A stretch of DNA of 64,000 nt from Butyrivibrio sp. X503 (lineage in GTDB: Bacteria; Bacillota; Clostridia; Lachnospirales; Lachnospiraceae), in the NCBI RefSeq assembly GCF_003625475.1, contig NZ_RAIQ01000004.1:124001-188000 (forward strand), given 5' to 3'. Below, piece after piece: positions 7,472 to 15,427 of the stretch. Position numbers and translations under genes: made by a program. The notes beneath the pieces were generated by a model that made no database searches, was not told where the DNA came from, and was given only the letters and a program-made list of their open reading frames with translations. How positions within the stretch are numbered: the stretch's first letter is position 1; the number at the start of each line of letters is the position of its first letter.

Positions 7472-9328
7472 TTACTGCTCATATTCACATATATATCCCA
7501 TACACCCTTTATATTCCGGGAAATCGAAGATTACATCGTTTGGGATGTCATTGATATAGAACTTGTCATCGGATTTTTGGTAAAAGTACTCGGCGTATTC
7601 CTCTTTTATCTCCATTCCGTCTGCGAGCTTGCTCCTATAGCTTGGTTCTTTGGCGAGCCAGTGCTTCCTATAGCCGCTGCCCGTGCATTTATTCTGAGTC
7701 TGTGTAAGGCCGGGTTCTGTCCAGTGCCACGATCGATCGCCAAGCCTGTTTGCACCTATATAGAAGTAATAATCCTGTTTGCCTTCGGATCTGATAAGAG
7801 CATCAACAACGTCAAACTCTTCATCGCAGGTCATGGAGGCGAGATAGCCGCCTTTTTCTTTGCATTTCTTTTCAGCTTCTTTCCAAGTACAATCCTCTAT
7901 AATGAGTTCATACCTATGATCTGCCGAAGCCATCTTTCCTGTTTTGAGGTATGACATCAGGTCATCTATAAGTAGATAACTCTCAGGCTCTTTTGCCTTA
8001 TCCTCATCATAGACTTCACGCAGCCTTGAAAGGTAGGTCTGCTCATCAGTCTCTTTTCCATCTATCATATAATTAAGCGTGCGAAATCTGCCCGTTTCTT
8101 CGTCATAGGCATCTTCCTGCGACTCATCAATTCCGAAATAATCTCCTTCAAAGGTCGGTATCCACTTCCCATTTTGCAAGCGATAAACATGATCATAATA
8201 GAATCCCATGTGTCCACCGTCATTGCACAAAAGACCACTCTTTTCAATATATGAAAAACTCAATCTCGCTGTCTGTAATACATTTACCTGCCCGTCATAA
8301 TACGTAAGTATTTGGGAGCCTCCGGCCTCAATTCCGGAATAGCATACAAGTTCAGGAACATCATCCTCGTCAACATAAATAAGCGCATAAGAATAATCAT
8401 CAAACTTATAGTTCTTAGTCTCATCTAAATAAGCAATATATCCTTCCTGCCAGGAAGAATAGCCTTTTCCAAATGCCGTCCCCGCATCGTCTACATAACA
8501 GTCTTCCGGATTTTTAGGGCTATATTCCGAAAACGGAGTCAGATCGGGCTGTATTCTGGCTGCATATAATTCATCCTTTGCGGCATTCGCTTCCTTTTCG
8601 GATAGTTCGTTTTCATTACTGTATAAGCTATTTCTTTTCCATAATATTTCGTCATTATCGCCTTTATATGACCAGATTCTATCAATACAGTTTATGCCCG
8701 ATCCACCGTTCGAGAACTCAAACATATAGTAATCGTTGTCCCATTTGTCTTCAGTATCATGAGACTCGGAGCATAACTTGTTATCCTTGCAAAGGTAATA
8801 ATAATACCACTCAGAGCTTGTAAACATGGGGTATGGCACGTTGTTGTGAATGGTGCTGATAAGGTAGATCATCTTATCGAGTTTCTCATCATCCGAGAGA
8901 TTTCCGATGAGCAGCTCGCATGTGCCATCATTGTCTAAATCCATAAAGCAAAAGCCGGTGTAATCAAGTGAGCCTTCTTTGTCATAGCCGTCTTTGGAAT
9001 AAGCGTATGTAGCCATGGTATTAAACGGTTTTTCTATCCAAAAGTCGTCATAGGTCTGCTTGCTCTTTAAGCCATAGTAATAAGCGTCCAGTACCTCAGC
9101 ATATTCTTCAAGGTATTTGTCGGTATCTACCGGTTGCGTGGTTTCCTCATTGGTTTCCTCTTTGGTATCTTCTTGCTGCTGTGATTGAGTTTGCTGCGTA
9201 TTCCGGTCCTGTTCTGTGGTTTGGGATTGGGTCGCTTCGGGGGGTGTATAGCTTTTCCCGCATCCAACGGCCGTAATCAGTGCAAATACGGATATTAGTG
9301 CAAGCATTCTTTTGAGTTTTCTGTTCAT
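7472..9328 (-). CDS. Lipoprotein with C-terminal C-type-lectin-like domain
   Basis: A 618-aa surface lipoprotein. The signal is ALISVFALITAVGC with lipobox AVGC, followed by a Gln/Thr-rich spacer (TQSQTTEQDRNTQQTQSQQQ). Two regions (~100-230 and ~320-420) resemble repeats of a secreted unknown domain (GFCFMDLDNDGTCELLIG, YALIYVDEDDVPELVCYSG) typical of Lachnospiraceae. The last ~130 residues match the C-type lectin fold: CTWKEAEKKCKEKGGYLASM, YYFYIGANRLGDRSWHW, ending GYICEYE. The start at 9328 is chosen because AAAGG lies seven nt upstream; another in-frame ATG at 9355 has none. The ligand is unknown. Confidence 0.8.
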   Translation of the reverse strand: MNRKLKRMLALISVFALITAVGCGKSYTPPEATQSQTTEQDRNTQQTQSQQQEDTKEETNEETTQPVDTDKYLEEYAEVLDAYYYGLKSKQTYDDFWIEKPFNTMATYAYSKDGYDKEGSLDYTGFCFMDLDNDGTCELLIGNLSDDEKLDKMIYLISTIHNNVPYPMFTSSEWYYYYLCKDNKLCSESHDTEDKWDNDYYMFEFSNGGSGINCIDRIWSYKGDNDEILWKRNSLYSNENELSEKEANAAKDELYAARIQPDLTPFSEYSPKNPEDCYVDDAGTAFGKGYSSWQEGYIAYLDETKNYKFDDYSYALIYVDEDDVPELVCYSGIEAGGSQILTYYDGQVNVLQTARLSFSYIEKSGLLCNDGGHMGFYYDHVYRLQNGKWIPTFEGDYFGIDESQEDAYDEETGRFRTLNYMIDGKETDEQTYLSRLREVYDEDKAKEPESYLLIDDLMSYLKTGKMASADHRYELIIEDCTWKEAEKKCKEKGGYLASMTCDEEFDVVDALIRSEGKQDYYFYIGANRLGDRSWHWTEPGLTQTQNKCTGSGYRKHWLAKEPSYRSKLADGMEIKEEYAEYFYQKSDDKFYINDIPNDVIFDFPEYKGCMGYICEYEQ

Positions 9329-9431
9329 CTGCATGCCTTTCTGCTTTTCACGCATTATCCCTATAATATGATTATCTTACAATGCGCTCTTTTAAGCTAA
9401 TTAAAATACAATAAAATATCTATAATATACA

Positions 9432-9461
9432 CAAAAAAGGGCGACGCTATGTTGCGTCGCC
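9432..9461 (-). terminator. Terminator after the 233-aa lipoprotein gene
   Basis: Perfect minus-strand arms GGCGACGC and GCGTCGCC (9439-9461) are followed by CTTTTTTG. Bases 9329-9431 and 9462-9609 show no gene. Confidence 0.85.
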
Positions 9462-9609
9462 AATACAAAGACAAAAAATAACTTATCATAAATAAGCATC
9501 AAAAAAACCGCTGAAACACTTCTGGCAAAGAAGGAAGTTCTGCTCTCGCATTCGCTCGCCAGAACTAAGTAGTACCGCACGACTCAAAAGAACTGAGTCT
9601 GCTGATTAC

Positions 9610-10311
9610 TTACCTTTCCACGTTCTTCATTCCTTCGGTGAGCCACTCGGGGATTACCCAGTCAACGACTTCGCCGTTTCGTACGGAGCAAAGGCCGTAG
9701 AAGTGAGTGCCGGTGTAGGAGTAGACCATTAAGTCCTCGCCGGTTTTATGAATGTCGGCCTTTCCTTCCTGTGTGATCACAACGTCCACATCAGGGAAAG
9801 AATTGATGGGAGCGCAGGGCTCTGCCTGGAAATCCATATCGCCGCAATCCCATGAGTAGATATTGCAGGTATATTTCTTGGTGTTACCTTCTTCGGTGAT
9901 GAGTGAATCAAATAAGACTTTATCGCCGTCACGCTGCTCATAGAGCTTACCGACTTCAAGGTTTGCTCCGCCGCCGCTTATTACAAGGTCAGCAAATGCC
10001 CCGCCTTCAAGGGGTGTTTCAGGATCGCACTCTGTTAAATTTACCTCGGAAGTATCCCAAGTACATGTAATTGTCGCAAGAGGCTTTGCTACGCTGTCTT
10101 CATCATCGGAAGCTGCCTCTGTTGTCTCTTCTTTTGTTGCACTGTCAGTGCTCTCGATAGCAGTTTCGGAAGTCTCTGCCTCTGCAGAAACGGCTGCGGT
10201 GCTCTCTTCATCCTGTACTGCGGGCGTCTCGGCTGATGTATCCGAACACCCCATAGCTGTCATGGCAAGCACTGTCATGGCTAATATAAAAGGTATAATT
10301 TTCGCTTTCAT
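9610..10311 (-). CDS. Secreted lipoprotein of unknown function
   Basis: 233 aa with a lipoprotein signal (IPFILAMTVLAMTAMGC). A long Ser/Thr/Glu/Ala-rich spacer (~22-75) precedes a beta-rich globular part with two Cys in CNIYSWDCGDMD and CAPIN. The start ATG at 10309-10311 follows GGGG at an 11-nt distance; an upstream in-frame ATG (10341) has no site. It is flanked by its own terminator and not linked to a pathway here. Confidence 0.75.
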   Translation of the reverse strand: MKAKIIPFILAMTVLAMTAMGCSDTSAETPAVQDEESTAAVSAEAETSETAIESTDSATKEETTEAASDDEDSVAKPLATITCTWDTSEVNLTECDPETPLEGGAFADLVISGGGANLEVGKLYEQRDGDKVLFDSLITEEGNTKKYTCNIYSWDCGDMDFQAEPCAPINSFPDVDVVITQEGKADIHKTGEDLMVYSYTGTHFYGLCSVRNGEVVDWVIPEWLTEGMKNVER

Positions 10312-10463
10312 TTTTAATATTTCCCCTTTTCTTTTTTTCATTTAGCGTTTCAAATGTTACAAATAGCATTTTACAACATTTGACAATTTTTTGCAAATTC
10401 CGCGGCGTTTCCGCGTATTATTACAATAAAAGAATAATTTTTGAGATTTTTTCAAAATAATAT

Positions 10464-10491
10464 TTGACAAATATGTTAATAAGTGTATAAT
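10464..10491 (+). promoter_or_regulatory. Consensus promoter directing a short plus-strand transcript
   Basis: TTGACA (10464-10469), 16-nt spacer, TATAAT (10486-10491). No coding gene follows on the plus strand before the terminator at 10590-10627. Confidence 0.75.
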
Positions 10492-10497
10492 AATAAT

Positions 10498-10627
10498 TGA
10501 AAAGCTTACATCATAGCTTTTTCCCATATATAGCCATGTGGAGCGATCCGCATGGCTCCCCCCTCATAAAAATAAGTTCACGTACCAACAAAACGGTGTG
10601 GATACAGATTGTATCCACACCGTTTTA
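10498..10627 (+). ncRNA. Candidate small RNA (two stem-loops plus terminator)
   Basis: From the predicted start near 10498 the transcript holds AAAAGCT/AGCTTTTT (10500-10522). A near-perfect stem AGCCATGTGGA/TCCGCATGGCT (10532-10557) follows, capped by a GCGA tetraloop and then CCCCCC. The last hairpin, ACGGTGTGGATACA/TGTATCCACACCGT with TTTT, can terminate in both directions and also serves the GIY-YIG gene. No open frame of useful length was seen. Confidence 0.55.
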
Positions 10628-10632
10628 CCGTA

Positions 10633-10875
10633 TTAGCCTTTATTTATAAGTTTAAGCTTAGCTTCTCGTCTTAGCTGTTTGATGTGCCATTCCCTGCTCA
10701 TGGCCTCTTCCTTGGTGTCGAACTCTTCATGATAGACGAGCTTAACGGGAAGTCTTGTTTTGGTATATTTGGCGCCCTTGCCCGCGTTGTGATCCGCGAT
10801 CCTCTTTTCGAGGTCATTGGTCCATCCGCAGTATAAGGAGCCGTCGGCACATTCAACTATATATGTATAATTCAT
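10633..10875 (-). CDS. GIY-YIG nuclease superfamily protein (YhbQ/YazA-like)
   Basis: 80 aa, the typical length of the stand-alone GIY-YIG family. It has [20 protein letters not shown], where YIV and YCG replace the GIY and YIG elements. [20 protein letters not shown] follows, with the conserved Arg and the HNxGKGAKYT motif. Glu at ~55-62 ([14 protein letters not shown]) fits the metal-binding position. The substrate is unknown; relatives are linked to nucleic-acid damage processing. It overlaps nothing and ends 6 bp before the shared terminator. Confidence 0.92.
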   Translation of the reverse strand: MNYTYIVECADGSLYCGWTNDLEKRIADHNAGKGAKYTKTRLPVKLVYHEEFDTKEEAMSREWHIKQLRREAKLKLINKG

Positions 10876-10901
10876 ACTCTTTTTTCTATATAAAAAATCA
10901 A

Positions 10902-11651
10902 TTATTTAAGATCGTAGTCAAGATGAACGGTGATGGTAGCTGTCTTATGTCTTGAAGCCGTATCGAACGCGCCGTCATAAGAATATGTGCTTGTTCCGGA
11001 ATTCTGAGCTGTGATCTGGAATACACCAAGATTGGAGTTCTTGAGCTTACCGATCTTGGCGCCTGAATTCCTTGCCATGATATCTACACGCTCTTTGGCG
11101 TTCTGTGTTGCCTTTTCTATAAGATCGAGTTTTAATGCATCGAGGTCAGAATAGTAATACTCGGGTGTGTCCGAAGTAAACTCAACGCCCTTTTCAAGAA
11201 GGCTTGAGATGTCTCTTGAGATCTTCTCGACGTTGTCCATGTTTGTAGAAGTTACAACAACGCTCTGTGTAAGCTCGTACCCTTCGGGCTCGGATCCGAT
11301 GTACTTGCCCTCGTCATCGTAGATTTCTCTGTATGTTCTTCTGATATCTACAGAATTAAATACGATCTCTTCCTCGGAAACGCCGTTTCCTACAAGATAG
11401 TTCTTTACCTCTGTAGCATTGCTCTTAAGTGTTGCATATGCATCTTTTGACGAATAATCAGTTGCAGAAAAAGATCCTCTCCAGATAATAAGATCCGCGT
11501 CAAAATCAACGCTCGCGCTGCCCGTAGCACTGATGATGTGCTGGCTTCCGGATCTGAAATTTGAAAGGCCGCATGCAAGAGCCACGCAGCTTATAACCAC
11601 GCAAACTCCGATGATAAGCGCACTCACCCAACTGTTTTTCTTTTGTTCCAT
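10902..11651 (-). CDS. SIMPL (DUF541) domain protein, membrane anchored
   Basis: 249 aa. One N-terminal membrane helix ([20 protein letters not shown]) is followed by a SIMPL/DUF541 domain: [20 protein letters not shown], then [13 protein letters not shown] and [19 protein letters not shown]. The family forms periplasmic or surface oligomeric rings; some members are stress related and the biochemical role is unresolved. It starts at ATG 11649-11651 behind GAGG. It is not obviously in an operon with mntP. Confidence 0.88.
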   Translation of the reverse strand: MEQKKNSWVSALIIGVCVVISCVALACGLSNFRSGSQHIISATGSASVDFDADLIIWRGSFSATDYSSKDAYATLKSNATEVKNYLVGNGVSEEEIVFNSVDIRRTYREIYDDEGKYIGSEPEGYELTQSVVVTSTNMDNVEKISRDISSLLEKGVEFTSDTPEYYYSDLDALKLDLIEKATQNAKERVDIMARNSGAKIGKLKNSNLGVFQITAQNSGTSTYSYDGAFDTASRHKTATITVHLDYDLK

Positions 11652-11782
11652 CCTCTTTTCCTCCCGATCATAAGAATATTTTTAAGATACTCCGCCAAAA
11701 GAGATTTCATCGGCGGGTAATTTATATGATATCATAATCGCGAGTCATATTGGGAATGAAAACATCGGTTATTTTATATTTT

Positions 11783-12412
11783 TTAACTAAAGAATATCTC
11801 TATCCCAATCGCTATCAACACGATTCCACCAAGTATCTTTGCCTTTCCGGCGAGCTTAGTCCCGAACTTGATTCCAAGCTTAAGACCGATATAGCAGACA
11901 ACGTGTGTCACCATGCCTATAATAAGTGCGCATATGAGAACTTGGGGGACTTTGTAGGATGATATCGTAAAACCTACTGAGAGTGCGTCGATAGATGTAG
12001 CTATTCCTTGAAATATAAGGACTTTGTTGGATAGATTGGATGCTCCGGATTCCCTATGATTGGGGCAATCGGTGTTGGTGCATTCATCGCAGGATAGATT
12101 TTCAGAACATTTCTTTTCGCGTATGCCCTCTAAGAGGAGCTTGCCGCCTATTATCAATAGGAGTATCAGCGCAATCCACGGTATAAAGGGTCTGAACCCG
12201 TTGAACATTTCCTCTGCGTAATGAACGAAGAACCAGCCTATTACAGGCATCATGAACTGAAATGCCGCGTATACAAAAGCGATCTCGTGTCTTCTCCTTC
12301 TCTTAATGTGCGGATGTGTGAATCCGTTGGCCAAGGAGACAGAAAAAGCGTCCATCGCAAGACCAAAGCCCAGCATGGCGCTGTTAAAAAGAAATATTAT
12401 GTTGGTTGCCAT
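11783..12412 (-). CDS. mntP: Manganese efflux pump MntP with a Cys-rich loop
   Basis: 209 aa, six predicted TM segments. It has the twin conserved aspartates of the family in AMDAFSVSLANG (TM1) and ATSIDALSVGF (TM4). It exports Mn2+ to prevent toxicity. Between TM3 and TM4 lies an insertion with four closely spaced Cys (CSENLSCDECTNTDC), absent in the E. coli protein I can recall. The start is ATG 12410-12412, eight nt after AGGAG. Transcription probably begins at the extended -10 promoter near 12468, not from the RNA gene further upstream. Confidence 0.9.
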   Translation of the reverse strand: MATNIIFLFNSAMLGFGLAMDAFSVSLANGFTHPHIKRRRRHEIAFVYAAFQFMMPVIGWFFVHYAEEMFNGFRPFIPWIALILLLIIGGKLLLEGIREKKCSENLSCDECTNTDCPNHRESGASNLSNKVLIFQGIATSIDALSVGFTISSYKVPQVLICALIIGMVTHVVCYIGLKLGIKFGTKLAGKAKILGGIVLIAIGIEIFFS

Positions 12413-12467
12413 TATTACATCTCCTAATCCTTGAAGTCTAGTAATGTAAATCAAGTATAGTTTTTAA

Positions 12468-12476
12468 ATTATAGCA
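12468..12476 (-). promoter_or_regulatory. Extended -10 promoter of mntP
   Basis: Minus-strand TGCTATAAT (extended -10) without a good -35. It lies immediately after a terminator hairpin, giving an mntP leader of about 50 nt. Confidence 0.5.
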
Positions 12477-12509
12477 CAAAAAAAGGAGCAATGCGCGCTC
12501 AAATGCTCC
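12477..12509 (-). terminator. Second terminator between the RNA gene and mntP
   Basis: Minus-strand arms GGAGCA/TGCTCC (12485-12490, 12504-12509) are followed by a run of T. Confidence 0.7.
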
Positions 12510-12525
12510 GTGAAGCAAAAAATAT

Positions 12526-12771
12526 AAAAAAAGACGGGCATCCATTTTCTAAATGAACACCCGGCCTTAATTAAGTATTTCCAATGGCTTGTCCTCTCTT
12601 TTCTGTTTTATATATATAAATCACATCCTTAAGCGACACCTTGACATCCCTCGGCTCCTGTGAAGCATCGCCACGCTTGCTGTAGATGTCAGTCGCTCCG
12701 ATAACCGCTGCTCACTTCCGGTGAAGCTTAAGCCACCTTGGTTGCTTTGGTTTTATCTCCTATGTGATTGT
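12526..12771 (-). ncRNA. Stand-alone structured RNA gene of unknown family
   Basis: A minus-strand unit with its own consensus promoter (12778-12806) and terminator (GACGGGCATCCATTTT/AAATG..CACCCGGC, 12533-12565, T-run 12526-12532). The body 12619-12769 is closed by a perfect 8-bp stem AATCACAT/ATGTGATT placed right at the predicted 5' end. Inside are GCGAC/GTCGC and GACATC/GATGTC nested helices, AAGCGTGGCGATGCTT and TTCACCGGAAGTGA hairpins. It does not match the Mn (yybP-ykoY) riboswitch, 6S, SRP, tmRNA or RNase P features I know. No coding frame is apparent. Confidence 0.65.
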
Positions 12772-12777
12772 AAATAT

Positions 12778-12806
12778 AATATACCATTATTGAGAACATT
12801 TGTCAA
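12778..12806 (-). promoter_or_regulatory. SigA promoter of the 12.5-12.8 kb RNA gene
   Basis: Minus-strand TTGACA (12801-12806), 17-nt spacer, TATATT (12778-12783). Confidence 0.8.
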
Positions 12807-12890
12807 ACATCTTTTTTCTTGTGCTGCTATATTCAGACAATTCAGACAATTCCAGTGTTTACCTGAGAACAATTCTCACACAATTTACAT

Positions 12891-12919
12891 TTGATAGAAA
12901 AGTGATAATAATGTATGAT
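12891..12919 (+). promoter_or_regulatory. Promoter of the DegV-family gene
   Basis: TTGATA (12891-12896), 17 nt, TATGAT (12914-12919). Just upstream are a tandem ATTCAGACA pair (about 12832-12849) and a small GAGAA/TTCTC dyad (12864-12876). Confidence 0.6.
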
Positions 12920-12955
12920 AAAAAAAGTATAAAAAACGTCTGAAAAGGGGACATT

Positions 12956-13843
12956 ATGAGCGATTTTATTTTAAGTGCCTGCTCTACCGCAGACCTTTCA
13001 CTTGAACATTTTGAAAGAAGAGATATCAAATATATCTGCTTCCATTTTGAAATTGACGGAACCGAATATCCGGACGATCTTGGAAAATCCATTTCACTGG
13101 ACAAGTTCTATAATATGATGGCTGACGGAGCAATGACCAGAACATCACAGGTCAGCGTCGGCGAATACGAGGAATATTTTGAAAAGTTCCTTTCACAGGG
13201 CAAGGATGTGCTTCACTTAACACTGAGCTCAGGAATATCAGGAACTTATAACTCAGCAATGATCGCTAAGCAGCAGCTTGAGGAGAAATATCCCGACAGA
13301 AAGCTCTATGTAGTTGATTCACTTGCAGCTTCCGCAGGCTTTGGTCTTCTTATGGACAAGCTTGCTGATCTTCGTGACAGCGGCAAGAGCATTGATGAAG
13401 TATACAATTGGGCTGAAGAGAACAAGCTCACATGCAATCACTGGTTCTTTGTTTCAAACCTCAAATACCTTGTAAGAAACGGACGTGTATCCAAAGCTGC
13501 AGGTGCTATCGGAAATGTTCTCAGCATCTGTCCTTTACTAAATGTAGATAACGTTGGAAAGCTTATTGTAAGATCTAAGGTAAGAGGTAAGAACGCCGTG
13601 ATGAAGGCTCAGGTCCAGAAGATGGTCGAGCTTGCCAATAACGGTGCAGATTACGCTGAGGAGTGCTACATCTCCAACTCACACTGCTATGAGGACGCAA
13701 GAGCTGTTGCAGATATGATCGAAGAGAAATTCCCCAAGCTTAAGGGCAAGGTCAAGATCTACGACATCGGAACAACGATCGGAAGCCACACAGGCCCCGG
13801 TACAGTAGCCCTCTTCTTCTGGGGACAGAAAAGAGTTGATTAA
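12956..13843 (+). CDS. DegV family protein (fatty-acid binding)
   Basis: 295 aa, full length. It has the DegV signature series: SACSTADLSLEHF, a TSQVSVGEYEEYFEKFL segment with the conserved T-S-Q, LSSGISGTYNSA (S-S-x-x-S-G-T loop) and the C-terminal IGTTIGSHTGPGTVALFFWG. DegV/FakB proteins bind fatty acids and present them to the FakA kinase; no kinase gene is adjacent. It has its own promoter, a GGGGACATT site before ATG and a terminator at 13861-13892, so it is monocistronic. Confidence 0.95.
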   Translation: MSDFILSACSTADLSLEHFERRDIKYICFHFEIDGTEYPDDLGKSISLDKFYNMMADGAMTRTSQVSVGEYEEYFEKFLSQGKDVLHLTLSSGISGTYNSAMIAKQQLEEKYPDRKLYVVDSLAASAGFGLLMDKLADLRDSGKSIDEVYNWAEENKLTCNHWFFVSNLKYLVRNGRVSKAAGAIGNVLSICPLLNVDNVGKLIVRSKVRGKNAVMKAQVQKMVELANNGADYAEECYISNSHCYEDARAVADMIEEKFPKLKGKVKIYDIGTTIGSHTGPGTVALFFWGQKRVD

Positions 13844-13860
13844 CTCAATATGATAAAAGC

Positions 13861-13892
13861 AAAGAGAGACTTGCGATCGCAGGTCTCTCTTT
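13861..13892 (+). terminator. Terminator of the DegV gene
   Basis: AAAGAGAGAC (13861-13870) pairs with GTCTCTCTTT (13883-13892). The T-run is part of the stem. Confidence 0.7.
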
Positions 13893-13935
13893 GCATTCAC
13901 TCCGGCCGAGCCGGTTGTGATTCTGAGGTGGCATA

Positions 13936-14052
13936 ATGTATAAGACAGTAAATCCTATTCAGCAATGGAATGACGACAAGTTATATATTTTCAACCAACC
14001 TACATCTACAATACAAAAAAATCAGCACCTCCGGTTAAGTCGGTGGTACTGA
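13936..14052 (+). CDS. Short 38-codon ORF with good ribosome binding site
   Basis: ATG at 13936 is preceded by GAGGTGG and a 4-nt gap. The frame begins MYKTVNPIQQWNDDKLYIFN and ends inside the 14015-14058 terminator hairpin. The last ~10 residues are read from that hairpin and look artificial. It may be the 5' stub of a gene truncated at the same junction that cut the convergent toxin gene. Confidence 0.35.
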   Translation: MYKTVNPIQQWNDDKLYIFNQPTSTIQKNQHLRLSRWY

Positions 14053-14058
14053 TTTTTT
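14015..14058. terminator. Bidirectional hairpin at the truncated toxin junction
   Basis: AAAAATCAG and CTGATTTTTT arms enclose ACC/GGT, with T-runs on both strands. It ends both the antitoxin-side minus transcript and the short plus-strand ORF. Confidence 0.7.
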
Positions 14059-14126
14059 AATTCTTTTTTCTGCTTCTTTAGGTCTTTCTTGGCTGCAGAA
14101 GTATATTCAATCTTCCATTTAGCCAA
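14022..14126 (-). pseudogene. Truncated RelE/ParE-type toxin fragment
   Basis: 34 codons starting at TTG 14124-14126, which overlaps the antitoxin stop. The peptide AKWKIEYTSAAKKDLKK is the canonical N-terminus of RelE/ParE toxins (~85-95 aa). The frame ends after KELKNQYHRLNRRC inside the hairpin, so the rest, including all catalytic C-terminal residues, is missing. A deletion or rearrangement has removed the toxin body. Confidence 0.8.
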
Positions 14127-14439
14127 TTTCCACATCCTCCATCTCATCAAGATCAGCTTGAGATATTCCCAATTCTTCCATTACTTCATTCTGAGAAAAA
14201 CGTGCACCATTATCATTCGTCTCGCGTTGTATAGCCATTTCCATAAGTTCTGCATTTTCAAGCAATTCCATGATCTCTTTATATTCATCAGGAGAAATAA
14301 TGACAGCTTCTGGCTCGTTATTCTTAATCACAACCTTGGGCGAACCTTTTTTAACCTCACTGAATATCCTGCCAGCTTGGCCTCTATTAAACATTGTTAT
14401 CGGAATTATATTATCAAGGGTATAAGCCATATTATGCAT
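14119..14439 (-). CDS. Phd/YefM family antitoxin, orphaned
   Basis: 106 aa. The N-terminal Phd/YefM DNA-binding fold is visible as NIIPITMFNRGQAGRIFSEV, followed by KVVIKNNEPEAVIISPDEYK, the family signature. The acidic C-terminus (QADLDEMEDVEIG) is the toxin-wrapping tail. The start is ATG 14437-14439 behind GAGAGG; longer in-frame starts lack a site. Direct ATTTATTGA repeats near 14490-14510 overlap a TTGACA and may be its operator. Its partner toxin gene is truncated, so it now probably acts only as a repressor, if at all. Confidence 0.88.
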   Translation of the reverse strand: MHNMAYTLDNIIPITMFNRGQAGRIFSEVKKGSPKVVIKNNEPEAVIISPDEYKEIMELLENAELMEMAIQRETNDNGARFSQNEVMEELGISQADLDEMEDVEIG

Positions 14440-14583
14440 ACTTTCATCCTCTCTTTCTAATTTTAAGGTATCATTAATCAATAAATATGTCAATAAATAG
14501 GTTAATATATTTATCATCGATTTTATTGATATGCTAGCGGTACTGCTCGAAAAAAGTCTCTCTTACCTCTATTTTTAACAATA

Positions 14584-14621
14584 AAAGCTTACGTATCACT
14601 AATTTGGATACGTAAGCTTTT
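14584..14621. terminator. Terminator of the hydrolase/DUF4097 operon
   Basis: AAAGCTTACGTATC and GATACGTAAGCTTT arms are perfect. T-runs are present on both strands, the longer on the plus strand. Confidence 0.7.
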
Positions 14622-14664
14622 TTCATTATTTGAAGTATAATTAATCACTCATGTGGCTCAACAC

Positions 14665-15390
14665 TCAATCGCCGATTTCCTTACCGTTTATGTAGAGGTT
14701 TCCGTTTAAAGTATTGACTGAAACCTTGTTTAAATCGATTGGTCCTTCTGTATTTAATTCTATGTCTCCGTTAATAACATCAACCTTGACTTGATCAAGT
14801 TTACCTGAAAGCGTGACATCATCATTTTCAAGTTTAATATCAACATTGGCAAACTCTCCGGAAACATAAAAATCTCCGTCTTGGCAATCAGCGATCAGAT
14901 TTTGAAATTTGCATCCCTTAATATCAACATCACCGGTACTCTGCTTGAAGGTAACATCCTCAGCGTCAATATTTTCAAGATAAGCATCACAGTTGTTTGA
15001 AACGGACTCAATTTTCTTGATGACTGTCCCCTCCGGAATGGTTACCTTGGTCAGATATTCATCCTCTGAGTGCCTTACGCTAACATAATTACTCACGGGA
15101 ATCTTCTGTATTACACTGAGAACGCCGTTCTCATAAGTCACTTTGGGAAGATCCTCCTTAAGATACAAGGAAGAAACTGTAAGTTCAGGTCCGTAGGCAA
15201 AAGAGATATCGCCGTGGTCCATATCGATCTTGACCTCTTTAACTTCCACATTACCAAAGTTTACTTCGTCTTTTATCATTTTCGAAGAATTAATATACTT
15301 GACCCCTTCAAAACTCTTATAGTTGTATACAAGTCCAACTATAATGCAAACTGCTGTTACCGCGAACAAAATTAAAGAATACTTTTTCAT
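14665..15390 (-). CDS. DUF4097-type beta-repeat protein, membrane anchored
   Basis: 241 aa. An N-terminal signal anchor (SLILFAVTAVCIIVGLVYNY) is followed by short beta-strand repeats of the DUF4097/adhesin-like right-handed helix type: VKIDMDHGDISFAYG, TFKQSTGDVDIKGC, IKLENDDVTLSGKL, VDVINGDIELNTEG. Such proteins sit outside the membrane; function is not established. It is the last gene of the operon that starts at the 21.8-kb promoter (38 bp after the preceding hydrolase gene). Confidence 0.85.
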   Translation of the reverse strand: MKKYSLILFAVTAVCIIVGLVYNYKSFEGVKYINSSKMIKDEVNFGNVEVKEVKIDMDHGDISFAYGPELTVSSLYLKEDLPKVTYENGVLSVIQKIPVSNYVSVRHSEDEYLTKVTIPEGTVIKKIESVSNNCDAYLENIDAEDVTFKQSTGDVDIKGCKFQNLIADCQDGDFYVSGEFANVDIKLENDDVTLSGKLDQVKVDVINGDIELNTEGPIDLNKVSVNTLNGNLYINGKEIGD

Positions 15391-15427
15391 AACCGTTCAA
15401 ACCTCTCAATTTATCCCATATTTCTTC

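Noticed and set aside
7472..9328. Diversity-generating retroelement target
   Set aside because: The CTL-like tail invites this, but there is no reverse transcriptase, template repeat or variable-repeat copy in the window.
12526..12771. Mn (yybP-ykoY) or Mg (ykoK) riboswitch for mntP
   Set aside because: The conserved cores are not found (only a chance GGCTCCTGT on the opposite strand), and two terminators plus a separate mntP promoter break the cis link.
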